In this document: positions 1-13,024 of the stretch, piece after piece | Numbering within the stretch: the stretch's first letter is position 1 | Layout: the number at the start of each line of letters is the position of its first letter | Origin: Paramacrobiotus metropolitanus | Taxonomy: Eukaryota; Tardigrada; Eutardigrada; Parachela; Macrobiotidae | Reading direction: 5' to 3' | Assembly: GCF_019649055.1 (NCBI RefSeq) | Contig: NW_026570334.1 | Location: 124,001-188,000, forward strand | DNA length: 64,000 bases | Program-made: the position numbers and the translations under genes | Notes under the pieces: model-generated | Seen by the model: only the letters and a program-made list of their open reading frames with translations | What the model was told of the DNA's origin: nothing | Database searches by the model: none

Positions 1-752
1 ACCAGGCACGAGTACCGTCGCGCTTTTTTATCTTGGGACTGAGTTGCGGCGGGTCCGACTGTAACTGACGTAGATTTGTACTGAGACAGGGCGACAGCAT
101 CTACCTACTGTACACAGGTCCCATGCCAAGCCCAGATCGCGTTTCCAGGCGCAGGTCATACATCAATCGGGGCGACGATCTGATGTGTGGGACGTTCCCC
201 TGGACTCCAACTTAGCAGGGATGCCGGCTGACATTATTAACCGGCACACAATACTGTTCAAGCCGCCATGACGTGGGTGTCTTCCGGCTGCCGGTGGCTG
301 GATGTCATATTTCTGTATTATCATTCCTAATAATATCTGGTGGCTGGTACGTACCCTTCAGAGCGTTAGATTTAGAGGTCATAAGGAACCCCACTCATAT
401 ATTAAGTACAAGATCTATACTACGCGCCCCATAGTTTTGAGATCTCCATAACCATAAAACTTCTGGAAAAACGGACAACGCCATTAGATCCGGGATAGTT
501 CAGAAGTGGCCGGCATGTGTTTTTTTTTTATGAAAATATCGAGCCGGTATCAAGCCGGCATCAAGACCAGATTGATCAACCCATCATAAAGGTCACCTTG
601 AAACTTAGAAATATTTGCCCAGATACAATACAAAATACCAATTGACATAATTATCACACTAATTAAACCGAAAAATAAATAAATTATTGTACTTATTCAA
701 ACACTCGCGTTATTCAAACACTGCTGCCGGTGTTGCCGAGCTCGAAACACGT
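1..752. other. No gene seen
   Basis: I see no convincing open frame, RNA gene or clear repeat here. The tail (about 600-720) is AT-rich. Confidence 0.5.
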
Positions 753-799
753 TTAAAACCAACCGATATAAAATGTAAAAATATCAAATATAAAATCAA

Positions 800-1690
800 T
801 ACGAAAAATCACTGGACGAGTGAGTGACCGAAACACTATCACCGAATCACTACCACTATCACTATCACCGAGCGGAATCTCTAGATGAGTGGGTGACCGA
901 GCTACCACCACTGACCAGTAAGAAAAATCACTAGACAAGTGAGTGACCGAAACACCTTCACTGCCCACTGAGCGAAATTTCTAGGTGAGTGAGTCATCGA
1001 GCGGGCTTTGCTCTTGCTCACCTAACGGGCTCTGTGCACTGGACAGTAGTTGTAGCAGGGTCACATCCTCACCTAGCGATTTTTCTCCTTACTTAGCGAT
1101 ATTTCTTACTGGACAGGTTGAGCTCGGTCAGTCGCTCACCTAGTGATTGAGTGCGTCAAAAAATCGCTAGGTGAGTACGTGACCGAGCTATCACCACTGT
1201 CCAGTGCCCAGAACCCGTTAGGTGAAAGAGTACCGAGATACCACTACTGTCCAGTGCACAAACTCCGTTAAGTGATCTAGTGACCGAGCTACCACTACTG
1301 TCCAGTGCACAGATCCCGTTAGGTAGATGGGTGACCAAGCTACCAATACTGTCCAGTGCACAGAGACCGTTAGGTGAACGCGTGACCGAGCTACCACTAC
1401 TGTCCAGTGCACGAACTCCGTTAAGTGATCTAATGAGCGAGCTAGCACTACTGTCCAGCGCATAAACTCCGTTAAGTGATCTAGTGACCGAGTTACCAGT
1501 ACTGTCCTTTGCATAGATCCCGTTAGGTAGGTGGGTGACCGAGCTACCAAAGCTATCCAGTGCACAGAGCCCGTTAGGTGAACGTATGACCAAACTGCAA
1601 TATTACTGAGCAAAATAGAGCAGCGCCTGCTAAGTTCTTAATGGGTGACCTATCTAGCACCACTGTCCAGTCTTAGCGTCCTTTTAGTTT
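800..1690. repeat. 51-bp minisatellite with inverted copies
   Basis: Tandem units spaced 50-51 bp start around 1201, 1251, 1302, 1353, 1404, 1455, 1506 and 1557. Each contains a core like ctgtccagtgcacag followed by ccgttaggtg and gtgaccgagctacca. More degenerate units extend back to about 800 and on to about 1680. Unit-like sequence at about 1015-1052 runs in the opposite orientation, and 1118-1147 is roughly the reverse complement of 1160-1190, so the array folds back on itself. Because 51 is 17 codons, two long minus-strand frames stay open through it; these are by-products of the repeat, not genes. Confidence 0.85.
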
Positions 1691-2655
1691 GTAATGTGAT
1701 ACTCTCGTGGATGATTAGATTCGGATGGTTTTTCGCTAAGAAAATTTAACAAAAAATGATCTGTAAAGTCAAAGTAATTGCGTTCGACTGCACGAAACCA
1801 AAACATCCATTTTTTTATAAAATTTTTGTTATCGGGCTCTTCAGATTTATCCGTTCTAAGTTAACAATCCGTAAACTGGCCAAGGAGTTTAGAACCCAAG
1901 AAACGCGGAGGCGAAGCCGAGGCTGTTTTTCGTACACTGTATATGAATGAATTCGGCTTAAACAAATTGATTGCTGGCATGTTTCCCGCGCCAAATAAGT
2001 GTTTTATTCACTTCCATTACACAGCTACACTAAATTGTACGTTCAATAAGAAACATCGCGCAAATACAGCAAATAAACTTTGATTAGCATTACTCGCTCC
2101 AAGAAAACCGGCATTAAAGGGAGGCAGGTGACATGTTTTGAGCAACTTTTCCTGCGACGTTTGAGCGACTTCATGTAGTTTTCTGTGAGAACTTTATAAG
2201 CTTTCTTGAGTGTCCTTTTTCTTACTTAGACTGATTGTGAGAATAATTGAGTAATTGCAAATTCAGAATCCAAAGAAACTAAAGAACTGTAATTTCTTTT
2301 CGGATGATTTTTGTGCCTATGCGTCCATGCATCCTCAAACCAGTTTTTACAAAACATAACTGCGCACTTAAATAAGGAAGTATAGAATCTGATTGCCTTG
2401 ACAGTCCGGTTTATGAGTAGATCACTTCTTATTACTGGGTACTTATGTGACACTTAATGCTGCGATCATTATTTTTTTGGTATACTGGTGCACTATACAC
2501 TTCCGCTTCAATGCATGTAATGCATATAGCATTGCATGCACAGCCATGCAGTATAAAGATAGTGCCATAAAATGGCTTAACGGATATAAAATTTATGTTT
2601 TTACGCATCCAGCTACTGAACGCAGGCTTTTTACGGTACAGTACCAGACTTCCAC
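1691..2655. other. Intergenic, no gene seen
   Basis: AT-rich sequence with only short, low-complexity frames. It includes the region just upstream of the small secreted gene starting near 2656. Confidence 0.4.
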
Positions 2656-5325
2656 GTGTTCGCAAACAAAGAAATGCAACGGAGGGTTTTTCTCATTTTG
2701 CTAATGAGTATCTCCATCAGCGGCCAAGCCAACAGCGGTGTCAACGTGGATCCGCAGCAGCGGAACACCAGCAACCAGGGGGTCAGCGGCAACCCCGGCA
2801 TCCCCTTTGTAACGATGTACAGTTGCTTCCCGGAGTTATTCAGGAAGGCCTACACCAGTCTGCAGCAAAATATTAAGAGATGTGATAACAACTGTGATGT
2901 TAATGCAACGGAACGGTGCAATAGTGTGGCGGGCCGATGTGATTGTCTGCCGGGTTCAACTCGCACATCTATTACAGAAAAATGTCAAGGTGGGCTTACA
3001 CTATTACACAAACAAAGTCAAGTCAGCATTTAATTTTCAACGTATATGTTTAGCATCCGTCCAGCAAAGCCTTGGACTAACTATTTCTGGATTGTGCGGG
3101 AAACCGTTTTTATTCCAGTCTTACATGTCAAATTTCTCAACCAGTCACTCAAGAGTTAGCGGTTATTGTGTGCAATGAAGTAAGTGCAGAACATTATGGC
3201 TGTATATGTATATATACCCGTATATTTACATTCCGTTATTTTATACAATAACATGCATATTAAACAATAAGCCAGACCTTTGCCATCACCTTGCAGAATT
3301 ATTGGTAACAAAAAAGTCATGCCGAGAAAACAGATAAATGTCGAAATAAAATACTGTAAATGAACAGAATGCAGCTGCACGAGTACTATAGTGTATATGG
3401 TACGTGAGCGAAGGTGCCTTGTGATCATCATGTAGCATTTCAGATGGAGCAATTACTGAACAAATCCGGCTTATCAGCAGGCCAGTATAGTCCCGGGTCG
3501 TGTAACCCCAGCAGCTTTTCCCCCGAAAATGGTGTGACGAACGTCGGCCTGGCCTTCGTATCTGCTACACGCGACGATGGCGCTTTACCAACCGAACTGG
3601 CCACGGCGTTGGAGGAGGCGCTCAGTAGCAATCATGGCGCTGTTGGAGGGGATGCCGGTGGGCTCAGAGTGCGTCTGGCCCTGTCGAGCGGATTGGGGAG
3701 AACTACGCCCATTTCTCATTCAACCTCCGCTGGAGGTTGGATACATGGCGATTCTGATTGCGCAGAAAAACGAAATCAATAAAAAAGTTATCTGCATGGT
3801 TTTTGGTAATATAAAAACTATTTTTAATCCAGAAACAGCCGTTGCTTCCTCGTTGGCCTGTATGAAAACATAATTTTGGTAGTTACACAATAAAATACAT
3901 TCATTTAATTTACGGAACACATCTTGTTTGTTGAATGAAGGAAGTATGGAATGCATTGGCAATGGAAGTAGTTCTAGTAGATAGGTATACAAATTATTGT
4001 ATAATTGTAATATCTCACAGCGCGCAAAAAAGGTTGAAGAATTACAGAGTTGTACTGAATATCAGAACAAAACTACTATGTTTCATTAACTGCTATTCTC
4101 GATTTATATATTGTTATATAGCAGATTTTTTTTTATATTGGTTCATCCTTCATTGTACTGTATTGGCTATTTGGCTTTATGTGAATCATATGGCAGTGTG
4201 CGCACTGAAGCGGAAGTATTTAGTGCAACTAAAAAACAGTCGTACAATTTAAGTGTTTTATTAAGCTATTAATGAGAAGCGCTGTAATTATAAAAGCAAT
4301 CTTACTGCCAATGCGATCCATACTTCCTTCGCTATCCATACAGATTGTGCTTCATAAAAACCATTTCTTATACAAATGCTCAAAACATTAAAACATCCTT
4401 GACGACAAGGTCAATGACATTCTCAGATTCCACAATTTTTCTCTGGCTTTTAAATGTTTTTGTTTTTTTTATCCATTTTTCACCGTTAAAAACAGGCGAC
4501 CTCACATAGTCTGAGACCTAAATTTTACTTTTAAAAAATGACCAGCATAAGAGCCGAAAATCACGTATAAAAATAAAAACACAGCGACGGAAGCCTGTCA
4601 TTTGCACAATCGAGTGCCTCTGTGTACGCAATTACCTCAGTACGAGTACACACAATTACAAACGCATTTTTTTATTCAAGATGATTTTTTACCTGGTCAA
4701 AGATATACGCATTAGAGGATGCTAGTAAGACGCAGTACTTAATATTTTAACATTGCGTGCGATACAAGGAAGTGGATGTGGACTAGAGCATAATTAAGTA
4801 CACATACCTAATTACTAGGCAGTTTGAAATGTAATTTATGCCCGCAATGAAAATTGTCGTACACATTTCCTTTTGCATCCAAATGAACCGAAGTTGCCTA
4901 ACAAGTTTGCCATGTCTCAGTTTAGTATGCCATGGTGCGACTGAACAATCCTGGCCAAAATAAGAACAACTGCAGCAGCGGGCGTTCACTCTACACAACT
5001 GTCCTGAGCGATCACCATCATCATTTGAGTTTTTTATTTGTTGTATCTAACAATCCAGTACCATGGTCCACCTTGCTGATTTTCTTATAGTCCTTCTTGC
5101 TTATTCTCATTTCGTCCAAGGTAACATGTGGGTAAACTGATAAGGGATCCTTCTGTGTTGACTGCTTATTTATAATCAAAACCAACGTTTCGCATAGGTC
5201 AAATAAGCCACGGCTTCGTTTACGGTGCTGGAGCAGCATCCAGCGTAGGAAACGTGCAGGTCAACAGTAACAGTCAGGTCCAAAACACGTTCGGCAACGG
5301 GCTGCCGTCGGTGTACAGAAAATAA
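2656..5325 (+). CDS. Putative small secreted Cys/Asn-rich protein, two exons
   Basis: Exon 1 (2656-2989) encodes a signal-peptide-like start (MQRRVFLILLMSISISGQA from the Met at 2674), an Asn/Gly-rich stretch, and a Cys-rich part with CDNNC and RCDCLPG. A donor (CAAG|GTGGGC) ends it in phase 1. The next compatible acceptor (cgcatag at 5191-5197) opens exon 2 (5198-5325), which continues as SHGFVYGAGAASSVGNVQVN and ends at TAA. Phases match and the spliced frame is 154 codons. I do not recognise the family. The 2.2-kb intron is long for this window and contains another exon-like stretch, so the model may be wrong or one of several transcripts. A role outside the cell is inferred only from the leader. 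Confidence 0.35.
3444..3780 (+). other. Exon-like open stretch of unknown gene
   Basis: Codon-like composition follows an acceptor-like catttcag: MEQLLNKSGLSAGQYSPGSC, then a stretch reading NVGLAFVSATRDDGALP. From about 3610 a second frame (GGTATGCCGGTG-type codons giving MPVGSECVWPCRADWGELRP) looks better, so either an intron or a frame break lies inside. It does not join in phase to the exon ending at 2989. It may belong to a separate or decayed gene. Confidence 0.22.
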
Positions 5326-5330
5326 CGATA

Positions 5331-5685
5331 ATGTTTGGATTGGTAAAACGTCAAAATATGCCTATCGAAACGGCAGCCGGTTTGGCGACTGTTCTAATGG
5401 GTAATGTTAAACATCAGGCGGATGATGCAAAAGTGAATACGCGGATCTACTTTCTCCCGAGCGCACAGTCGGTATTCGCTCAACAAGGCATTGTGTACCT
5501 CAGCATATCGCTGTGGACCAGCCCCAATCCAAGCATTCTTGCCAGTTGTCACGCTGGTTCCGGGCGACAAACGGATTACCAGGCCTGATAAGGAGGCGAA
5601 CGGTTGTTGCGGTGTTATTGAAAACCGAGCAGTAGAGTCGCACCTGATTAGTCAACATTATCATTCTTACGTAAAGTTCAACTGA
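5331..5685 (+). other. Exon-like open stretch, two frames
   Basis: One frame (5331-5588) reads protein-like through VFAQQGIVYLSISLWTSPNP. A second overlapping frame (to 5685) reads VVTLVPGDKRITRPDKEANG. The switch resembles an old frameshift or an unseen intron. No family is recognised. It sits between the small secreted gene and the next exon-like stretch. Confidence 0.2.
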
Positions 5686-6215
5686 CCAGAAAAGCTAAGT
5701 CCTGTACTGTACCATGTTGCCTGGCCCCCATGGTGTGCAGCACGTTAATCCGCCACTCAAATTGCGCAATATGAGCCGCAATTTTTTCAACTTATGGTAA
5801 AAGTTAAGTAAACAATTGCACAAAAATGATATTTTTCGTCAAGTATCGGGAATAATCAACTGTGCAGTCATTTTATTACCACGAGATATGTGTTGCTTCG
5901 ATTAGCTGTACAGTCTATACTTACCATTTATACTTAGAGCAGTCGCTCAATTAAAGATTGCTTAGTCAATTGTTCGATGTTGCAATATCGATGAATCGGC
6001 AAATTGCAGGCTACAGCTGCTGGAACTTATCGTGATTCGCTGGGCTGTAGTGTAGAAAACCCACCTTTGCCGTAGTACGTATTTGTGACTCGTGCATCAA
6101 TGAGTGATCAAGTGCTGTGTGCATTGGAAACAACTACTGCAGTCCCGATAGTGTAGCTTTTGACCTCCGTGTCAATAGATCAATACAAATTATTTGTCCT
6201 ACCTTTAGCTGTCCT

Positions 6216-6897
6216 GCCGTGTTGCTTTCCGACAAATACCTTCAGCGACGCCGTCACAGGGTTTATCGATGCAAATGTCAACAGCGAAGTACTGATCAAC
6301 CTTGCTCAGGAATCATCTTGCTCTTTGACATATCCATCTTCCCGCAAAACTTGGCAGAATACAAAAGTAATATTGACATACTGCGCTTGTGGCTCAGCAG
6401 CTGCCTGTGATATTTCCAAGACTCACAGATGGTAGTAGTGTGTACCTTCGTTTGTACCTGGTTGTGGTCTTAATGCTGAGATATTCCTAACAATTTGTAA
6501 GCACGAGGACGGAGTGCTTTAATGCAACTGCCTCGCCAACAAAGTTCGTTAGCTGAAAGTTTGTGTTGTTGGTAATACCGATGAGAAAATACGTCGACAC
6601 GGATGCCATTGATTTTCGCCATTTATTATTTGCCACCTTGGACATGAGCTTATGTGGTGCAGTTGTTGGAAACAGTATTGGAGGATAAGCACATTGTCAG
6701 GTTGAGAAGTACGTATTTACAGTCATCTATGCACTGAACTGTCATAAATAACACCTATCTGTACATACGTTAACATTTAAATGCTCTTTGACTGACCCAC
6801 GCAGTTCCGATTGGTCAGGTTGACAAATGGAGAAACCTTTCAATTCTTCGGTCCGTCGCCGTACGTGGACACTCGGATCCCAGAATGATGTTAAGCC
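6216..6897 (+). other. Possible terminal exons of an unknown secreted protein
   Basis: After a pyrimidine-rich acceptor (cctttag near 6210) an open stretch runs to about 6429 with several Cys (CCFPTNTFSDAVTGF; TYCACGSAAACDIS). A donor (GATG|GTAGTA) leaves two bases. An acceptor (ggtcag at 6813-6818) opens 6819-6897 in the matching phase, reading [19 protein letters not shown] before TGA. That exon would overlap the start of the guanylyl cyclase gene in another frame. The join is suggestive only. Confidence 0.22.
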
Positions 6898-9800
6898 CGT
6901 ACCCACACCGTCAACAGTCACAACGGCCCCCGCCCGGTGTTTTCCAGGTGCTTTCCCACGATTACACCCTAATAACTGGCGGTTCTGGAAACATCGATAT
7001 TTCCTTTTTCTCGGCGCTCTGGCCCTGATCGCAATAGTTGTGATGCTGGAGATGGCCTTTGTGATTGCCGATTCGGAAAAAGCCAAAAAGGTTACGCTAC
7101 GTAAAGCGACGACGGTGCAATACAGTCACTGCGAAAGAATGGAATTACTGGGATATTTAGCCACGATGGCTGGGCAGTGGAATCTGGCAGGCGCATCTGA
7201 TAAAAATCAGGTCAAAGCGTTCCACCTCCATTTCACAAGGTGAAAAATAAAAATTAAGTAACAGAACTGTCAGAACATAAAGGCGTATCTGGTAGGACGT
7301 AATTGTTAGCATTTCAAAATTCCTTTCTGTCCATCGATTTGACTAAAGGTTTAACGTACCGCTTAACGTACCGTTTGCACTTCAGCTAAACGTTTTTTAC
7401 TTTCACGGTATAAATATAAATTAATTTTGTTCCGATCGTTGACAGCACTGCATGCACGACATTGCGTAACGTAACCACTGATGAGGCTTATTTCGAGGCT
7501 TTTAATTCCGATCAGCTGCATCGGTATTAGGAGTGTCAAATAGACTTTAATTATACGGTATCTCATAAGTGTTGTCTTGTTTTATAAGGTACGGGTAATT
7601 TATAGTTGCTGGTACTGAATCCAGTCTGCACTGTATAATTTCTATTGCATGCTTATGCAGCATACTGTACACCTTGCAAATTGCAGGTACAGAAATGCCA
7701 GCTCCAAATTGCGTGTAAATTCGTGCCTCAAGGCTAGCCCGTAAAAAACTCACTAACATATGTTTAATATCATAAACAGAAAACAAGCTAAAAGTTTGAA
7801 TTCAAATAATTTGTATTTGAATTCGTACCACTGCCGAGAATTATTTCGAGTAATCTGTAACATTGCAGACCTAGCGGTGCCGATGGTTCCCGTTCAGTAG
7901 CTAATCCTGGATTACATGGACCCCATTCAAACCGTTCGGAGACACTAAACAGCTGTCCATCGTCGTTTACTGAATCTCTTCAAGCTTTCACGGAAACATG
8001 CGGCCCGGTACATCGGACTGTACCTAATACCGCAAAACCGTACCTAGTACCGCAAAATGGCAACTACAGCACAACTCCACCACCGATTAATGCTGACCTT
8101 TTACGGCTTTGGGATTGCACTGCGCGATACTTACGGATAGACTTCCAGGTGCAGAATTCATCGCAGATGTTCCATCTGACGGGAGTTTGCACTGCACAAT
8201 ACCGAGATTGGTCAAGTTCGTTCGATGCTGTGCTGGGTAAGCTGAAATCCCCCTGATAACGTGCCAAGGCATTGCCCATGTGATTAAGTTGAAGGTGCCC
8301 ACTGCTCGGCGCTTTCAACTTTTGTGGAGCAATTCATGGTTACAAATTGCGAGGGCTTCATTTTATAAAAGCTTTCTGCTAACTGCAGTTAGTTTAACTG
8401 AAGTATCTGCTAATCAAAAACGTTCGGGGGAAACGTTCTTGCCGTGTCACCTCTCACCATGACATGAAGGACCGGAAAGCTGATTTTTCGATCAATAGAT
8501 GAAATATAGAGACTTTACTGTTAAAGAAGGATTTGGTAAACGAAATTGATTCCATATTAAAGGACTTACTTGACAAATGCAGCTTTTGACTGCATTTTTT
8601 GTTAATTAAGTGCTTGCTTTAGATATCAATTTAGCGTTGCCGGTCACGTAACGTCCCGAGCAAAATGCAAATTTTATGTCTGCAAACGAGTTTGATCAGA
8701 GGAAACTGTATTTTCGCGGTAGAGCTGTTTGACTGAACAAAATTTTTCAATATATCGATCTCCTGACTTGTAGAGCACCTAACGGTAACAAGGGAGCACA
8801 CGGAACTGCTCTTGCACAACGCATCTGTATTTGATCTACCGCCCAGTTCCACCAGTCCTGAATACTTCAGCCGCTTATCCGCTCGGTTGCTGGCAGTCCA
8901 GTCTCGGGAAGGGCATTTGCTGTTTTGCCAACTTCAGCAACTGGAAGGCGCCAGACTGTCGTCCGGTGGTAGTGCCGTGCGCATCATTATCCTCGTGATG
9001 GTACTTCTGATTCTTCTTCCGGTGCTGTCCTATTGGAACTGGAAACGCTTGCGAGAGGAGACCGTTAAATTAACAAACCAGCTCCAAGAGGCAATCGCTT
9101 CCCGGCGAGCCTTGAAGGCGGAGAAGATGTGCGCGGACAACCTGCTCTTGAAGCTTTATCCGGAGTCCGTAGCGCAGAGTTTGATCAAATTCATCCCCAT
9201 TCAACCGGAAACATTCGACTCGGTTACGGTTTATTTCTCCGATATTGTCGGTTTCAAAGAACAGATATCAGCAATATCAACTCCGCTTGAGGTTAGAGAC
9301 AGTTGGACAATAAACAACAGAAACTGAAAACATTTTTTATAAAGGACACGACGTTTTTGGCATCCGGGCATTTTCACAATATGGATTGCATGGATTCCGA
9401 ACACGGTATTCTCCGCGTTGTTCCCCATGGCATTTTTTTTCAAAAATTAATTACCTGATAATAATTTCACCGTTTTTATGTAAGCTTGTACAACAGTAGA
9501 TTAATAAAAAATTATCAAGTTTTCTAATGTGGAACAACGCATAGAACTCCGTGTCGCTGGTACCGGTGCACGAATTCAAAACTGAGAAAATGTCCGGAAT
9601 GAGAAAAACGTCGGAATACTTACGGATCAGCTTCTGGTGATAATTGGAGTCACGGAACTGGAATTTTGACCATGCTTACATAAAAGCAGAAACGAGATTG
9701 CTGTAATGTATTTCAGGTGGTGGCTTTCCTGAACGCACTGTACACAAAGTAAGCAATCTCGTCGTGCGGTGTAACTGTAGGCTGATTTAGCAGAACCATA

Positions 9801-11305
9801 TGTTGAGACATTCAGCAAAGACATGAACTGTAACTAGCGTTGAGCTCTCTAGGTTTGACAACAGAATTGATTTCTACGACGTGTACAAAGTGGAAACAAT
9901 AGGTAACCTCATTGTTTGAATATGGAATATGGAATATATGGATGCTCACATTCTATTGACATTATTATGTCGTTGTCTAATGCAGGTGATGCGTACATGT
10001 TGGTATCGGGTCTTCCAAGGCGCAATGGCCGACGACATGCCGGTAAGCAAGAATTCGTACTTTTTAAAACCAAGATATACATGTATCGATCTGAACCAAT
10101 TGCCAGCTTTCAGTACGACTGTACGAGTGCTGTGCTTTATAGGAGAAATCGCCACGTTAGCACTGGATTTTCAGCACCTTGTTTGGGATTTTCAAATTCC
10201 CCATATGCCTGGTCAAAAATTACTGCTACGGATAGGATTCCATTCGGGGATGGTGATGGCGGGGGTACGGTAATGTTTCTTTATCCGATCACGTCCTTAT
10301 AGGCTGCCTCGGTCACGCCTTGGTCCACAGAGTGTCATTTGTTGACCTTCGTTTCGCTCCAATCAGCCACTACTTTAAAGTTGAGAAAACTTGTGAATGA
10401 CGTTCCAGGTTGTGGGGTTGAAGATGCCGCGGTATTGTTTATTTGGGGACGCTGTGAATACGGCCAGCAGAATGGAGTCTACGGGAGAAGGTACTCGTAG
10501 TGAATGTTGCCATCTAGCTAATATTCCTGTTAATTTTTTTGAATGCATTTGCCATAAATTATTTTGCATCCAGCTCGATATTGAAGATTTATAGTCATAA
10601 ATTGCTACCGGTCATCTCTCGAGACCAACATGAATTTTCTCAGTCGCTGTGCGTTAATATATGTAATTTTTCACTAAATAATGGTTTTAACTGAATAGTT
10701 AAGACCACCCTACACCATTATCTGGCGTACTTGGTGACTAATGTCAGAGTTCACATTTTCCGGTTATTCTCCGCAGAGCTGAAAATTCATCTGAGCGAAG
10801 CTTCGAAGGTACTGCTAGATGAACTGGGCGGCTACTACGTGGAGTACAGAGGGGAAACGCAAGTTAAGGTATCAATGTTAATTACCTGAAGACTGAAGTT
10901 GATATATATTCAATTTTTTCTCTCTTACGCGTTCATTATCTGACAGAAGGAAGCAGCGTTTCCTTTCAGTCGTTGTGAGCATATGAATTGAAGCAAGTAG
11001 CACCCCAGTTCTTATTTTATGCTTACGAAGAAAGCATAAATGCACGAAGAAAGTATAATGTACAGATAGTCGCATTTGACTATGCGCGTCGCATGCAAGC
11101 TTGTCACACTCGCGGCGCTCAGACTGTAGCGAACCTCTCGGAGGCTTAGATTTAAATTGTCAAGACCTAAAATTGTTTTCACTCTTCAAAACTTTTTCTT
11201 TCTTTACAGGGAAAAAATGTAATGAAGACTTACTGGCTGACTGGAAAAGAAGATCTTCACTTCGATACTGAGAAGGAGGGTTTTTGCACTTACCGAGAAA
11301 GATGA
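6827..11305 (+). CDS. Receptor guanylyl cyclase with two TM spans, NIT-like sensor
   Basis: Ten exons join in phase: 6827-7239, 7869-8236, 8774-9291, 9717-9748, 9853-9902, 9986-10042, 10143-10264, 10409-10490, 10777-10868, 11210-11305, giving 609 aa. A basic cytosolic N-terminus precedes TM1 (~58-80). A ~250-residue extracellular part follows, with possible N-glycosylation sites and a [12 protein letters not shown] stretch like the helix signature of nitrate/nitrite-sensing (NIT) domains. TM2 is ~331-348, then a short coiled linker and a class III cyclase. It keeps both metal Asp (D417 in SDIVGF, D462 in ETIGDAYM), guanine-selective E458 and C530, and transition-state N537 and R541, so it should convert GTP to cGMP. 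There is no kinase-homology domain. This layout matches the NIT guanylyl cyclases of annelids and cnidarians. The catalytic call is strong; the NIT assignment is weaker. The first-exon donor (AAG|GTGAAA) is the least certain splice. Confidence 0.85.
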
Positions 11306-13024
11306 ATCGAAGCGGCGGATCGAGTGGAGATTTATTTATATGTGCTCCGAATCACACTATATGTAACGATAAACCTAAATTTGACTAATGGAATAACCCG
11401 CCGTGCATGTACAGTTCATACGCACAACGAAGATGGTAGACTGCCGAAAAAACGTATGCTTATTTCTTGCACCCCGTCGTAATACTCGTAAAAGCTGATA
11501 TGAACGTTTTGACTTTTGGACCACCTGATTTTGCGGCTAAAGAAACCAGTGTTAGTAATCTGACTAATATGTAAGTTTTAAATACAGAAGATTCTGTCTC
11601 TCTCCGCGTTCGAGTGCGGAACACAATATCTGATTAACAACGCTGTCGAATAACAGTCCTCCATATACGATTACATTCGATTCGTAATTCCTGTATTTAC
11701 TTATATGGCATTCTGAGTACCGTACTTCAGCTGTGATGCTGTGCGTGGCGCGCTAAACATGATTAGTCTGTCATGTCATAGCTCGCCAACTAATTACTGC
11801 CTTGGAGCCATTAGAAGTGGTTTTACAGAGAACTACGAGGCGCCGTACTGTACCGCTTCTTTGATCCAACGATGTTTGGTGATGAAAACTGAACGCAGCA
11901 TATATATGCACATCCTTAGCTATCCCTGAATAATCGCGGAACACCCATGCGTCCAGTATGGGCGTCCCGGGTTAGAATTAGACACGTCCTTAAAGATAAT
12001 TGGTGAAGGAGCGGGCAAGCGCAACCTTTATAAAATCAGTATAACTCTAGCAGATTGCGGTGATCAGATTTCTGATCATGCCGCTGTTTCTTTGAATTTC
12101 GAAAGCAGAAGCACGGTAAGAATGTATATATAAAGCTGAGCACGGATGAATATCGGCTTACGACTATTAGCATTTGGTTTGCTTTTGCGTTTTCTTATGC
12201 ATTATTATGCGTTTTCTTATGCATTGTTATGCATTATTTTGCTGCATCTGTGCCGGATCAATTTGTGATTTCGGAGAAAAGTTTAATTTTAAACGGAAAT
12301 GGTATTTTGCAGCTTCCCCAATGAATTGTTTTCCGCCCTTCTAATAATCTAGAGCTTAACTGTCAAATTTGCCGCCAGTAAATGCCGCGCCAATTTATTA
12401 CTTTTTCCAAAGACTGTAGTTGCAACTCACTTTACTGTATCAAATAAAGGGCAAAAAGCTCGTACTCTAACAAGCTGTGTCTTGTCACAGTACGAGAGAG
12501 TATAGCAAGTACAGTGTGACCGTGGTAACAAACCAGCCCATGTTAGCCTTATGACATCCATGGTAACAAGATTTTGAGTGACCACTAGCCACAGGATTCT
12601 TAAGACAGCAAAAGGTTATTAGTTTCACAACACCCGCCGCCCTGAGAGGATTCTAAAATATTTTGAAGCAGGAAAATCGGATTAGTAGGAGCTGAAATGA
12701 GGCGGGACAATGAAGAGAGGCCGAACACCTGCTAGAGATGTTTAGTATTGATATAAATAATTATGGGAATGACTGAACATTCACATACAGATTGAAACAA
12801 TCAGCTACCATCACTACTTGCCGATTACGCTCGAAGTCATAAATCTGAAACGTATGTAACCGCATACCACAAGAAACGGGGAGGAGAAGCCGAAGCTGTT
12901 TCCTGCATTATTATAGGTTACAGCCCTATGAAAATACAGATATACTATAATTATAAGGATAGGCATAACCACTGCAGCAGGTTGAAAGCAAGCATCGCCG
13001 CCGGGCATAATTACAATTCTGCAT
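11306..13024. other. Intergenic, no gene seen
   Basis: Between the cyclase stop and the end of CR1 there is no convincing frame. A short degenerate repeat of ttttcttatgcattattatg lies at about 12180-12240. Confidence 0.5.

Noticed and set aside
1156-1613. Two overlapping minus-strand frames of 131-145 codons with a regular 17-residue repeat
   Set aside because: They arise because the minisatellite period (51 bp) is a multiple of three. Two frames are open at once and there is no start context or splice support.
2656-11305. One giant receptor joining the secreted exons to the cyclase
   Set aside because: A signal peptide plus two TM spans would put the cyclase outside the cell, and a stop codon directly precedes the cyclase ATG in frame.
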